Shown here one piece after another: positions 55,074-63,058 of a stretch of 64,000 bases of DNA. The notes below the pieces were generated by a model. The model was not told the origin of the DNA, ran no database searches, and saw nothing but the letters and a program-made list of their open reading frames with translations. Origin of the DNA: Pontibacter burrus. Lineage in GTDB: Bacteria > Bacteroidota > Bacteroidia > Cytophagales > Hymenobacteraceae. The stretch is taken from positions 80,246-144,245 of the forward strand of contig NZ_JAAGWD010000008.1 in the NCBI RefSeq assembly GCF_010686685.1, in the 5' to 3' direction. How positions within the stretch are numbered: position 1 is the first letter of the stretch; each line of letters begins with the position of its first letter. The translations under genes were made by a program, and so were the position numbers.

Positions 55074-55486
55074 ACAACTTCCAGTTGCACTTCAATGTTT
55101 CCTTGCACACCAATGGAGTATGGGCATACCTGATGCGCTTCTTCTACCATTTGGCGGGCTTTTTCTTTATCCATTCCTTTCAGGTCTACTTCAAGTTTCA
55201 CCCCCAGACCATAGCCTCCATTCTCATTTTTAAGCAGATCGACGTGCGCCGTAACTGTTGATTCCGGGTTTAAACGCTCATGGTGTTTACCAGCCACCAG
55301 CAACAAGGCGCTTTGAAAGCAGGCGGCATATTCGGCAGCAAACAACTGTTCAGGGTTCGTTTTATTCTTCTCTCCGCCCAGCCCTTCCGGCAATGAAAGC
55401 TGCATCTCCAATACCCCATCCGACGACTTTACGTAGCCTCTACGACCTCCTGTGGCAGTTACTTCTGCCGTATATACTTTTTCCAT
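55070..55486 (-). CDS. ohr: Organic hydroperoxide resistance protein (Ohr type)
   Basis: 138 residues. The redox cysteines are in AAEYAACFQSALLLVAG and EEAHQVCPYSIGVQGN, as in Ohr proteins. It reduces organic and fatty-acid hydroperoxides. A second OsmC-family gene lies at 9032. No OhrR regulator is adjacent. Confidence 0.9.
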   Translation of the reverse strand: MEKVYTAEVTATGGRRGYVKSSDGVLEMQLSLPEGLGGEKNKTNPEQLFAAEYAACFQSALLLVAGKHHERLNPESTVTAHVDLLKNENGGYGLGVKLEVDLKGMDKEKARQMVEEAHQVCPYSIGVQGNIEVQLEVV

Positions 55487-55646
55487 AGCTTTTGTTTTGG
55501 GTTTGTAGTTCTCAATTAAAATATAATAAACTTTACTTTAGGTTGTAATGTTTTGCCAGCCAGCGTTATAAATAACTATAGAAACTATAAGCCCGAATAT
55601 CTCTTACATTTTTGGCCTGATTGTTTCCTTTTATCAGCTTTGTTTC

Positions 55647-55654
55647 TATTTTTG
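55647..55654 (+). promoter_or_regulatory. -7 box (TATTTTTG) of the tRNA-Arg gene
   Basis: A perfect TAnnTTTG box 11 bp before the tRNA 5' end, as expected for a stable RNA promoter. No TTG at 19-20 bp. Confidence 0.55.
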
Positions 55655-55664
55655 CACACGTCCT

Positions 55665-55738
55665 GCACCCGTAGTTCAACTGGATAGAATATCGGATTTC
55701 GGCTCCGAGGGTTAGGGGTTCGAATCCTCTCGGGTGCA
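55665..55738 (+). tRNA. tRNA-Arg (anticodon TCG)
   Basis: A 74-nt cloverleaf. The acceptor GCACCCG pairs with CGGGTGC (55731-55737). The anticodon stem TCGGA/TCCGA holds loop TTTCGGC with anticodon TCG (reads CGA). The T arm is GGGGTTCGAATCCTC. Discriminator is A and CCA is not encoded. A tyrosine recombinase gene follows 220 bp later, and composition changes there, so the 3' end is the probable attachment site of the element. Confidence 0.92.
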
Positions 55739-55740
55739 CA
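55720..55740. other. Probable left attachment site (tRNA-Arg 3' end)
   Basis: The 3' part of tRNA-Arg (TTCGAATCCTCTCGGGTGCA) is the expected crossover for a tyrosine recombinase encoded just downstream. CTATAG motifs stop here and gene content becomes accessory. The matching right site would lie beyond the window. Confidence 0.45.
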
Positions 55741-55750
55741 AGTACAATAG

Positions 55751-55784
55751 AAAGCCTTGTAAGTATGTTCTTGCAGGGCTTTTT
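55751..55784 (+). terminator. Terminator after tRNA-Arg
   Basis: AAAGCCTTG / TGCAGGGCTTTTT with one mismatch, 13 bp after the tRNA, with a T run. Confidence 0.7.
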
Positions 55785-55957
55785 AATGTCCTTAATGCTG
55801 TTTTACCTTCTGTCAGGGAACAAAGAAGAGTGAACAGTCCAGTGAACAAAACAGCACAGATAAAACTGTTCACTGAAATCCTTGTAATTCACTGATTATA
55901 AATCACTAATAGCTATGCAACTAGTTAAAAGATGGGCTTCTAAAAAGAACCAGAACT

Positions 55958-57190
55958 ATGCATACAGTGAACACATTTTCAGTACATCCTTTAATCAGGA
56001 AAGCAAGAGCTAACAAAGCAGGGGAAGCTCCCATTTATCTCAGGATAACAGTCAACAGCCAGTCTGTAGAACTTTCCACCAAGCATTATATCTACCCCTC
56101 TCTCTGGGATAACAGGATGGGCTTGGTCTCAGGCAAATCAGCACAGGCTAAAGCCATTAACAAGGACATTAAGAACCTGGAACTTAAGTGCAGAAACCTC
56201 TTTAATGAACTGCTAACTTCGGAACAGGATGTATCCGCTAAGACAATAAAGAACCTCTTGTCAGGATCAAGGATTTCTTCCCCTATGCTCCTATCCTTAT
56301 TTGATAAGATGGTAGAGAATATCAAGGCTCTTGTAGGCAAAGACTATACGGAGAGTACCTATAAGAACTACCTGGCATCCCAAAGACAGATTCACAAGTT
56401 TGTAAAGACCTTGACTGATGCCCAAGACATAGCCCTTAAAGAACTGAATTACCAGTTCATCACATATTATGAGCTGTACCTGAAAACAAAAGGTGGTTGT
56501 ACGCAGAATGGCTGCATCAAGCACATGCAGAAACTACGCAAGGTCATTACCATAGCCCTGCATCATGAGTACCTGGAGAAAGACCCTTTTATCAGGTATA
56601 GCATCAAGAAGAAGAAGGTAAAAGTATTACCCTTAAACAAACAGGAACTGGAACAGATAGAAGGCAAGGATTTCAACAATGAAAGGCTTAACACCATCAA
56701 GGACCTCTTTCTATTTACCTGTTACACGGGCCTAGCCTTTGGGGATGCAGCTTTACTCAGCAAGAACCATATTAGGAAAGGGGTTGATGGGAAGTTTTGG
56801 ATATTTATTTCGAGAAAGAAAACAGGAAATCCCTGTAGGATACCCCTCTTACCCCTAGCTGAACAGATTATTGACAAGTATAAAGGGAACCAGAAAGTTT
56901 TAAGTACAGGGAGGCTATTACCAATCCCATCCAACCAAAAGTTCAATGCTTATTTGAAGGAAATAGCGGACATCTGTGGCATTACAAAGAGATTAACTGT
57001 GCATATAGGGAGGCATACCTTTGCAACCACTGTAGCCCTTCTAAATGGCGTTCCATTAGAAGTTGTAAAAGAGATATTGGGGCATGATAATATTACCACT
57101 ACTCAAATGTATGCGAAAGTAACAGATGAAGTAATATCATCATCATTGGTGCAACTTAGAGAAATAGACCATACTCAAAATAAAAATTAG
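55958..57190 (+). CDS. int: Tyrosine recombinase / integrase (Bacteroidota mobile-element type)
   Basis: 410 residues. The N-terminal arm-binding region (KARANKAGEAPIYLRITVNS) is typical of Bacteroidota integrases. A SAM-like core-binding domain (about 100-200, TYKNYLASQRQIHKFVK) precedes the catalytic domain. The His-x2-Arg box is in VHIGRHTFATTVALL, and the Tyr is in NITTTQMYAKVTDEV. The first catalytic Arg region reads FTCYTGLAFGDAALL, in which Arg is replaced by Ala, a known feature of this integrase group. It likely inserted the following accessory DNA at tRNA-Arg. Confidence 0.95.
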   Translation: MHTVNTFSVHPLIRKARANKAGEAPIYLRITVNSQSVELSTKHYIYPSLWDNRMGLVSGKSAQAKAINKDIKNLELKCRNLFNELLTSEQDVSAKTIKNLLSGSRISSPMLLSLFDKMVENIKALVGKDYTESTYKNYLASQRQIHKFVKTLTDAQDIALKELNYQFITYYELYLKTKGGCTQNGCIKHMQKLRKVITIALHHEYLEKDPFIRYSIKKKKVKVLPLNKQELEQIEGKDFNNERLNTIKDLFLFTCYTGLAFGDAALLSKNHIRKGVDGKFWIFISRKKTGNPCRIPLLPLAEQIIDKYKGNQKVLSTGRLLPIPSNQKFNAYLKEIADICGITKRLTVHIGRHTFATTVALLNGVPLEVVKEILGHDNITTTQMYAKVTDEVISSSLVQLREIDHTQNKN

Positions 57191-57208
57191 TAGTTATGTA
57201 AACACACT

Positions 57209-57949
57209 TTAGGCATGAATATAGTTTTCCATTCCTGCTTCAGCTATTAATCGAAGCCATCTTTTCTCTTTTGTCCAATATTTATCACCTGGCTGAACAT
57301 ATGAGAGTATTGCAAAGTCATTCCAATCATTTGCACCAATTTTCATCGAGCTTACTTCCATTCTTAAAAAGAACAGGTCTAGAACTCTTATGAGTAATTC
57401 AATATTATTAAGATTAAAACCTTCTAAATTATACTTCCCACCAGTTGCCCACTCAACACAAAAGTTAATGAATGCACCAGTAATCCCAGAAGTATCCTGA
57501 TTACTATGCACCCTCTTATCTTTTATTTCTCTTTTAACTTTAACAGCTATCTCATTAAAATCAGAACTTGCTTTCTCTAGGTCTAACCTTTTAAGCTCAA
57601 TAAATTTTTTGAAATCCTCTAACTTCTCTGGTCGAATGGTTTCCCCTCTAGCTACTAATTCAGTAAATTTCAAATAAACCCCAACTTCCCTTTCTAAATC
57701 ATAATCAAAACTGTTATGCATTTTAGCAACATGAATAAATGGTGGTTCGAAAATGGCATACTTCTGAAAGTAAAACATTTTTTGTATGGCAGACCTTACT
57801 TTCTCTTCATTACCTAAGAAGTTTGGTGTTTTGGTTAGTTCATAAATATTGATAAAACTAGGCGCAAGTGGTAAATCCTTAACTGTTTGGAATAAAGCTT
57901 CATCCTCTCCAAGATGGTACCATATATTGGTATCACACACTATTTTCAT
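57209..57949 (-). CDS. PIN-domain-like nuclease, element cargo
   Basis: 246 residues. The N-terminal strand MKIVCDTNIWYHLGEDEAL carries Asp6. A second acid is Glu37 in FINIYELTKTPNF. The C-terminal cluster NDWNDFAILSYVQPGDKYWT (Asp208, Asp211, Asp222, then Thr-Lys) is arranged like the acidic site of PIN nucleases. The middle is longer than in a minimal PIN toxin (~130 residues). Expected activity is metal-dependent cleavage of RNA or structured DNA. It lies 72 bp downstream of the polymerase-like gene on the same strand. No antitoxin-like gene is adjacent. Confidence 0.75.
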   Translation of the reverse strand: MKIVCDTNIWYHLGEDEALFQTVKDLPLAPSFINIYELTKTPNFLGNEEKVRSAIQKMFYFQKYAIFEPPFIHVAKMHNSFDYDLEREVGVYLKFTELVARGETIRPEKLEDFKKFIELKRLDLEKASSDFNEIAVKVKREIKDKRVHSNQDTSGITGAFINFCVEWATGGKYNLEGFNLNNIELLIRVLDLFFLRMEVSSMKIGANDWNDFAILSYVQPGDKYWTKEKRWLRLIAEAGMENYIHA

Positions 57950-58021
57950 ACTTCCTTAATTTCTACGTTTATATTACAACTTCTTAAGTTAGAAACTTAC
58001 AAAGTTTCAGCAATTATAATA

Positions 58022-59695
58022 TTAAGTTCCTAATAGAAGTTCTGGAGTTAACAATTCAACCTTAAGAGTAGGTTTTAAGCCCAAATATTTCTCAATTTCT
58101 TCTTCCATTATCAACTTGACAAGTTCTTCATTACCTTCAGTGGTAAGAATGCTATCATGAACAGTGAAAATAGGCACATCTGGGTATTCATTGCTTAATC
58201 TTTCACTTATCTGCTCTAGGATAAGCCATGATTCAATAGACTGTAGCAATCTTGCTAATATGGATTTATCCTGCCTTTTAAAGAGAGTAAAATGCCTGTA
58301 AACAGAAGGGAAAATACCTTTAAACATTCTTTTAGGTGCAGCCTCAACTGAGTTGATAAAACTATTACTAGTAAAAAGGGCTAGCAACAAAGCTAACTTA
58401 GCATGTTTCCTACTGCTGTACTCATAGCCTGCTTCCTGCATTAACCTTGCAAACTCTTCATAAAGGATACCTGCCGAAGCTAATTCAAAGAATTGAACAA
58501 TATCAACATTATTATAATCATTCGAATTTTCTTCGAACATAATGAGGGAGTTTATAATGTCTGTTAAATATGTGGTCTGTGGTTTTTCGCCTTTATGTAA
58601 CTTTGACTTCTTGGTAATTGGAATGGATAATATCGTATGGATTTCAGGTGCCACAGTGCTCAAATGGAAGAATTCACGCTCCCTCCTCTCTACTGCTAAA
58701 CTCTTTTCTGCAACTGCCAAATCAGCGGTTTCGAAGTGATAATCAACATTTATATTTTCGAGTTGTTCCTCCCCATCACTAGTATCATCCATACCTAATT
58801 CCTGTTCTTGTTCTTTAGCATCAGTTGGTATTATCTCATTCAGGTTAGTTGACGGGTCAGCAAGAAAGTCGATTTTAAAAAGAGCCTTGCTAAGTAAGGG
58901 TTGCGCATTGTTAACATCAACTGAGACCAGCTTCTTTCCATCATAAGTAAGGAAATGACGTATTTCGCTTTTAAGATTAGTTAAGTTAGAATGAAGTCTA
59001 CGTACATTAGTGTCTACTGACAGGAAAAACCATCCTTCCTCTATCTTGTGGATATTGAGAAGTGTAGAAACGTATTGTAGAGTTGGGTCAGGCTTCTTAC
59101 TCATCTCATCGCTAATTGCACCTCCAGTACTAATAATATCCCACATATAAGCATCTACTTCTGCTTGATTCTGCTTTCTTATAACTTCAGCATATTTCTT
59201 AGCTCCTTCAGAATCAATCTTCAGTCTTTTTGCATCAAACCATTTCACAATATTGGGGTACAGTGCTACAACTGAAGCCATTTGCGCCTGGTGTCTCCTT
59301 TGTAAGCTTCTAAGTAATGCTCTGTTAGTAATTGTCCATTCCCCAGGCATCAATACACTATTATAAGGATGCTTAAAGCGGTAGCTCTTTGAAATGCCTT
59401 TTGCATATGATTCTAGGATTTCAATAATAGCAGCCTCCGAATCATTGGGATTATGAAGACCAGCAGCATATTCAAAATACTGCCTATAATTGTGTACCCT
59501 TCTTTCCAGAATCTTACTGTAGAGCCTTACCCATGCCCTCGAATTCTCTAACATAGCTTTGTTCTCTGCTGGAACTGAAATCAGTAGGCTTAGCAGGTAT
59601 ACCAATCTATCTTGCTTGAAATTTTGGACGTTAACAGGGGGGTACTTATGCAGATGAGCAGTGAGGTCTAAGTTCGCAGGTAAGAAAACTCTCAT
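58022..59695 (-). CDS. Divergent family-A (Pol I / T7 RNAP-like) polymerase-like protein
   Basis: 557 residues. Four family-A landmarks appear in order. First is an RRLHSNLTNLK segment (Arg232-Leu241), like the R-L-S-S-x3-NLQ motif of Pol I. Motif A is LVSVDVNNAQ (Asp260), in the place of the Pol I VSADYSQIE. Motif B is Arg429-x3-Lys433-x7-Phe441 in SRKHAKLALLLALFT. Motif C is VHDSILT (His513, Asp514). The two metal-binding aspartates are thus present. The usual Pol I Glu five after motif A Asp is Gln265 here. The N-terminal ~220 residues are mostly helical with no exonuclease motif. An acidic insertion (EQEQELGMDDTSDGEEQLEN) follows motif A. Sugar and template preference cannot be read from sequence. 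Upstream of the PIN gene. Confidence 0.75.
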   Translation of the reverse strand: MRVFLPANLDLTAHLHKYPPVNVQNFKQDRLVYLLSLLISVPAENKAMLENSRAWVRLYSKILERRVHNYRQYFEYAAGLHNPNDSEAAIIEILESYAKGISKSYRFKHPYNSVLMPGEWTITNRALLRSLQRRHQAQMASVVALYPNIVKWFDAKRLKIDSEGAKKYAEVIRKQNQAEVDAYMWDIISTGGAISDEMSKKPDPTLQYVSTLLNIHKIEEGWFFLSVDTNVRRLHSNLTNLKSEIRHFLTYDGKKLVSVDVNNAQPLLSKALFKIDFLADPSTNLNEIIPTDAKEQEQELGMDDTSDGEEQLENINVDYHFETADLAVAEKSLAVERREREFFHLSTVAPEIHTILSIPITKKSKLHKGEKPQTTYLTDIINSLIMFEENSNDYNNVDIVQFFELASAGILYEEFARLMQEAGYEYSSRKHAKLALLLALFTSNSFINSVEAAPKRMFKGIFPSVYRHFTLFKRQDKSILARLLQSIESWLILEQISERLSNEYPDVPIFTVHDSILTTEGNEELVKLIMEEEIEKYLGLKPTLKVELLTPELLLGT

Positions 59696-59997
59696 TATTA
59701 GTAGAGGCTATCAGTTAGTTGATGATAAGGATTCAAATTTAGGAAGAAGTTTTTAGGACATCTGTAATTTAGCCCAAAGGTTTAAGCTCTCACAGATGTT
59801 AGCTTAATCTAATAGCCCTTAAACCACTGTTCCAGAAAGACAGAACAGATTCAGTCTATAACAAATATTATAGCGGTTTTGCATCCCTGCTATTCATCTG
59901 TTCCTTTAGACTAGTCTCTAATATTTTTAAATATTTATTTTTTGAGTCAGCACTTACGACGGATGATACCCCCGGCTCTCCCCCTCTTACCATTGAC
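59696..59997. other. Divergent intergenic region of the element
   Basis: About 300 bp between the divergently transcribed polymerase-like gene and the 60040 gene. AT-rich with a short C-rich stretch (59970-60010, CCCCCGGCTCTCCCCC). No gene or clear promoter box seen. Confidence 0.5.
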
Positions 59998-60039
59998 TTG
60001 GGGATGTCCCCCTTGCATAACATTCAATCCAAATGTAAT

Positions 60040-60381
60040 ATGGTAACAGTTATCAACTATGAGAAACGGAATAGTGGTTCCGAGAATGAATTTAATGCAC
60101 TCATCCTACAGGGTGAGATAGAGATGGTTCAATCCAAGGTATCAGGCAGGTTCTACGCCACAGCCAAGCAATGTTCCATCTCATGCACCTTCAACGACAT
60201 TATGTGTCAGGGGCTGATTGGCAAGACCTTGCCAGGCACCATTGAGAAGATGGAGTGTGAGGAATATGAGTATATCATCCCTGGGACAGGAGAAACAGTT
60301 ATGCTCAATTATACTTATTATTATAATCCAACTGACAGAACAATGGAACAAGAGGTCTTCCAATTGAAGTCAGAAGCTTAG
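60040..60381 (+). CDS. Hypothetical protein of the integrative element (113 aa)
   Basis: Unrecognised. From the ATG at 60040 it reads MVTVINYEKRNSGSENEFNA; an in-frame ATG at 59998 adds 14 residues. It contains several cysteines (AKQCSISCTFNDIMC, EKMECEEYEYIIPG) and ends with Tyr-rich strands (NYTYYYNPTDRTMEQEVFQL). No signal peptide. Small acidic beta-rich proteins of this sort are common near integrases in Bacteroidota. Confidence 0.6.
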   Translation: MVTVINYEKRNSGSENEFNALILQGEIEMVQSKVSGRFYATAKQCSISCTFNDIMCQGLIGKTLPGTIEKMECEEYEYIIPGTGETVMLNYTYYYNPTDRTMEQEVFQLKSEA

Positions 60382-60437
60382 TAATCAAGGGTAGCCATTT
60401 ACAGCTACCCTTTTGTTTTACCTGTACAAAAGTTAAT

Positions 60438-60713
60438 ATGATTACAAAATACTTGTTGCATCCAGAACCAAATGAGTTTTCAGATAGCTGTCTGTTCCTA
60501 TCTAAATTCAAGCTTCAGAGAGTGTACTGCCCTTTCTATGTTATCTGTACTAGGGCTGTTCGCAGCATCTGTGAAGGAGAGAAAAAACGGGTGGATAAGG
60601 TGCTTAGTTGGGACACAGGCACTATCCTGTTCTTTATTCAAGGTAAGCTTTACCCACACCACAACTTCATTTTCAGACCACCAACCAGATTCGTGGTCAC
60701 AGCATATAGTTAG
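60438..60713 (+). CDS. Small hypothetical protein (91 aa), uncertain
   Basis: Starts 57 bp after the previous gene on the same strand: MITKYLLHPEPNEFSDSCLF, then YCPFYVICTRAVRSICEGEK, ending TRFVVTAYS. A second overlapping frame (60472-60717) is also open, so only one can be real. The sequence is plausible as protein but has no recognisable domain, and the call is weak. Confidence 0.35.
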   Translation: MITKYLLHPEPNEFSDSCLFLSKFKLQRVYCPFYVICTRAVRSICEGEKKRVDKVLSWDTGTILFFIQGKLYPHHNFIFRPPTRFVVTAYS

Positions 60714-60974
60714 ATAATAAGTAAAGGAGTTATGCTGAATTTCTTGGCTACATTCTATGAGACGGTTACTCCTTAAAATCAAACCACTGAAAGAACGTAG
60801 CAATGACTCAATAGCTATTGGTCAAGGCAGAGTAGTGTATACCACTATTCTGCTTTTTAATCTTTCTTCTAGTTGTAGTTATTAGAGCAATAGAGAATCT
60901 TGAAGTAGACACTAATTAGTTTGACTATATAGCTAACCCAGAAACATTAGAACAATGCCCTATCGGCAGTTTAG

Positions 60975-61208
60975 TTATTTACTAAAACCTTCAGAAAAGA
61001 ATTCTTCAAGTGTCATATCATGAATAGCTAGCACTTTCAGTAAAGTTCTCATTGTAGGATTAGTTTCTCCTTTCTCTAATTTCCAATACTGCATTCTGCC
61101 TAGTCCATGGTCTATAGCAAATGTTTCATAACTGGTGTATCCCTTTTCTATTCGAATAGCCTTTAGTCTGTTCCCTATTGCTTTAAGTATCTCTTCTTCG
61201 CTCTTCAT
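60975..61208 (-). CDS. XRE-family helix-turn-helix regulator
   Basis: 77 residues, a single HTH_3 domain: EEEILKAIGNRLKAIRIEKG, YTSYETFAIDHGLGRMQYWK, LEKGETNPTMRTLLKVLAIH. The recognition helix is in GLGRMQYWKLE. A Cro/CI-like DNA-binding protein, commonly used as the regulator of mobile elements. It is divergent from the 61346 lipoprotein gene (137 bp). Confidence 0.9.
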   Translation of the reverse strand: MKSEEEILKAIGNRLKAIRIEKGYTSYETFAIDHGLGRMQYWKLEKGETNPTMRTLLKVLAIHDMTLEEFFSEGFSK

Positions 61209-61298
61209 AGACGAAAGTTGAGATTTATAAGCTTTAAATATTACACTCTAAAATTATACATTAAATATATATACCTATTATAAGTATACACATTTCAT

Positions 61299-61306
61299 TA
61301 TATTTG
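61299..61306 (+). promoter_or_regulatory. -7 box (TATATTTG) of the 61346 gene
   Basis: A perfect TAnnTTTG box 40 bp before the ATG at 61346. It places transcription start near 61313, after an upstream in-frame ATG-like start at 61304, which supports 61346 as the true start. Confidence 0.55.
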
Positions 61307-61345
61307 TTAATTAGACACTACTACATTCAATATTATTTATCCTCT

Positions 61346-61702
61346 ATGAAATTAAAAGCTTTATTACTTGTAGTTCCACTATTATTAAATAGCTGTTACT
61401 CCTACACTCCACAGCGAAGTGTTAATACTAGTCAGTCTCAAGACCAAATACAGCTTAAGGAACAAATGGATTCCTGGATAGGAGCAACTAAGCATCAATT
61501 GCTCTTAAAGTGGGGTACACCTGCTGTAACAACCTCTGATGGTAATGGAGGTGAGATTATTAAGTTTGAAAAATTAAAACGAGCCTACTTACAGACTATG
61601 GGAGGTTATATAACTGTTGTTCATAACTACAGCTTTTATGTAGGTGAGGATAATATGATATACCACTGGAAATATGACAGGAACCAAAGACAAGGTATGT
61701 AG
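61346..61702 (+). CDS. Small lipoprotein, SmpA/OmlA-like
   Basis: 118 residues from the ATG at 61346. The signal peptide MKLKALLLVVPLLLNSCYSY has a lipobox Cys at position 17. The core MDSWIGATKHQLLLKWGTPA with a following beta-rich stretch (IKFEKLKRAYLQTMGGYITV) has the helix-helix-strand pattern of SmpA/BamE-like domains. It begins a run of three small exported proteins, the next starting 2 bp after its stop. Confidence 0.75.
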   Translation: MKLKALLLVVPLLLNSCYSYTPQRSVNTSQSQDQIQLKEQMDSWIGATKHQLLLKWGTPAVTTSDGNGGEIIKFEKLKRAYLQTMGGYITVVHNYSFYVGEDNMIYHWKYDRNQRQGM

Positions 61703-61704
61703 TT

Positions 61705-62136
61705 ATGCAAATTAGTTTTATGAAGGGATTTTTCTCGTTACTTGTTCTGACAATCCTATCCCTATCTGCTTTTGGACAACAAGGAACCACGAATTACAAG
61801 GCAGATGCCATGCACCTGATGTTCTTTAATGTTGGTTCTGACAAACCTATCAGTGAACCTGTGCTTATGGGGAGAAGCTTAAAGATAACTTATAACTCAT
61901 TAAATGAAAGCTTAGTGGTTGAGTATACAGATGCGAAAGAAGGTACTCGAAATAAATTATTCCTGGATTTCTTAAGATATGATGAGGATACTGAGAATGG
62001 GCTTATAATGAAAGATAGGCATGGAAATATGTTTACTGTATACATTTATGATGAAGATTCCTCCATTAACATCGTGTCGCATAAATTAGTCAACAATAAG
62101 TATGTGGCTGTTCAAACAATTCTAAATATTATATAA
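61705..62136 (+). CDS. Small secreted hypothetical protein (143 aa)
   Basis: The signal peptide is MQISFMKGFFSLLVLTILSL, then SAFGQQG cleavage. The mature part is beta-rich with no recognised domain (NYKADAMHLMFFNVGSDKPI, LFLDFLRYDEDTENGLIMKD, TVYIYDEDSSINIVSHKL). It follows the lipoprotein gene by 2 bp and is cotranscribed with it. Confidence 0.65.
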   Translation: MQISFMKGFFSLLVLTILSLSAFGQQGTTNYKADAMHLMFFNVGSDKPISEPVLMGRSLKITYNSLNESLVVEYTDAKEGTRNKLFLDFLRYDEDTENGLIMKDRHGNMFTVYIYDEDSSINIVSHKLVNNKYVAVQTILNII

Positions 62137-62227
62137 ATAAAATATTTACTTACTTGCTGATTATATGCTCATATGTGAGCGTGATATGCAAAAAGCTATT
62201 CAATTTTTTGAACAAACATTTACAGTA

Positions 62228-62752
62228 ATGATTTACAAGGTTATATCAATTGCCCTATTATATATTACTATACTCTCATCTAGTGCACTATCACAAGGAA
62301 TAACTTTGGATGCGCTGTTATTGCTTCAGAAGAACAAGGAGATTAGAATAAATGAATACCTACCTGATAGAGGTTGGTCATTAGCAGAATCAAAAAAGAC
62401 AGAGGCCGGTTGGATAGAACTGGTATGGGAAAAGAATGCAAATAATGTCGGGGGTGCAGTAAAAGTCAGTATTTTCAAGGCTGACCTCCTAGATATAATT
62501 CGTGTAAGGTATTTCACTGATAGTAACACAGCCTATACTGCATTAAAAAATGCACTTCCTGGCAAGAATTTCAAGTACGATGAATCCCTTATGGACAATG
62601 GGTTCTCTTGTTCCAACTACACTGATGGCAACACAGTTGTAATGTTGTGCCGGTTTGATGAGAAGCTAGATGGGAAGGAATTGTTTGGTATTACATTAAT
62701 GTCATATGCTGACTACGCTACAATGTACAGAAATAAACATAACACCTTTTAA
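62228..62752 (+). CDS. Small secreted hypothetical protein (174 aa)
   Basis: From the ATG at 62228 there is a clear signal peptide (MIYKVISIALLYITILSSSA, LSQG). An earlier in-frame ATG at 62165 would add a non-signal-like segment. The mature part mixes helices and strands (LLLLQKNKEIRINEYLPDRG, WIELVWEKNANNVGGAVKVS). Unrecognised. It lies 91 bp after the previous secreted protein on the same strand. Confidence 0.65.
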   Translation: MIYKVISIALLYITILSSSALSQGITLDALLLLQKNKEIRINEYLPDRGWSLAESKKTEAGWIELVWEKNANNVGGAVKVSIFKADLLDIIRVRYFTDSNTAYTALKNALPGKNFKYDESLMDNGFSCSNYTDGNTVVMLCRFDEKLDGKELFGITLMSYADYATMYRNKHNTF

Positions 62753-63058
62753 TGTCTTAACTTAGCATATTATTGTAAGCAGTTGAAAACAGAGTAAAGA
62801 AAGTCCTTTAGATTAGAACCTAGAACCATAGTCCTTGCTATTCCACTTCTACTTGCTCACATTCAAGGCTGTACTAAGCATCTTATCTCCATCCATCCGT
62901 CCGAACAATTCCTAACCTATACACTATTCCGCCAATTATCTTCAGCCTGTTCACAGTTTCAGTCCTTTTTTGCTTTTTAAAGCCCATTCCAGCATATCAA
63001 TTTTACAACCGTGTGTTCTGAAATTATATTTCTAATTTAGTGACCTTAACGGAGAGCA
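62753..63058. other. Intergenic region, 306 bp
   Basis: No gene seen. It has a TATATTTC sequence at 63023-63030, close to a -7 box, 29 bp before the next gene. Confidence 0.5.

Larger units (their letters stand above)
1..55740. repeat. Dispersed palindrome AACTATAGTT (core CTATAG)
   Basis: A 10-bp perfect palindrome or its CTATAG core occurs throughout, in genes and between them. I counted 12 CTATAG sites in bases 1-3000 and 16 in 51000-55740; chance for a 6-mer is about one per 4 kb. They are absent in pgk and sucC and in the TIR gene, and only one (near 61112) is seen after 55741. In genes it is read as Thr-Ile-Val or Asn-Tyr-Ser, and in the third frame it gives a TAG stop. Counts are by eye and approximate. 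Confidence 0.85.

Noticed and set aside
1..55740. CTATAG as a -10 type promoter box
   Set aside because: It occurs inside genes in both orientations and at gene ends, and the promoters found here use TAnnTTTG.
57209..57949. PIN gene as a toxin of a toxin-antitoxin pair
   Set aside because: The protein is longer than a usual PIN toxin and no small antitoxin-like gene precedes it; the partner is the polymerase-like gene.
58022..59695. Reverse transcriptase or retron-like protein
   Set aside because: There is no YxDD motif and no msr/msd-like RNA. The motif pattern is that of family A instead.
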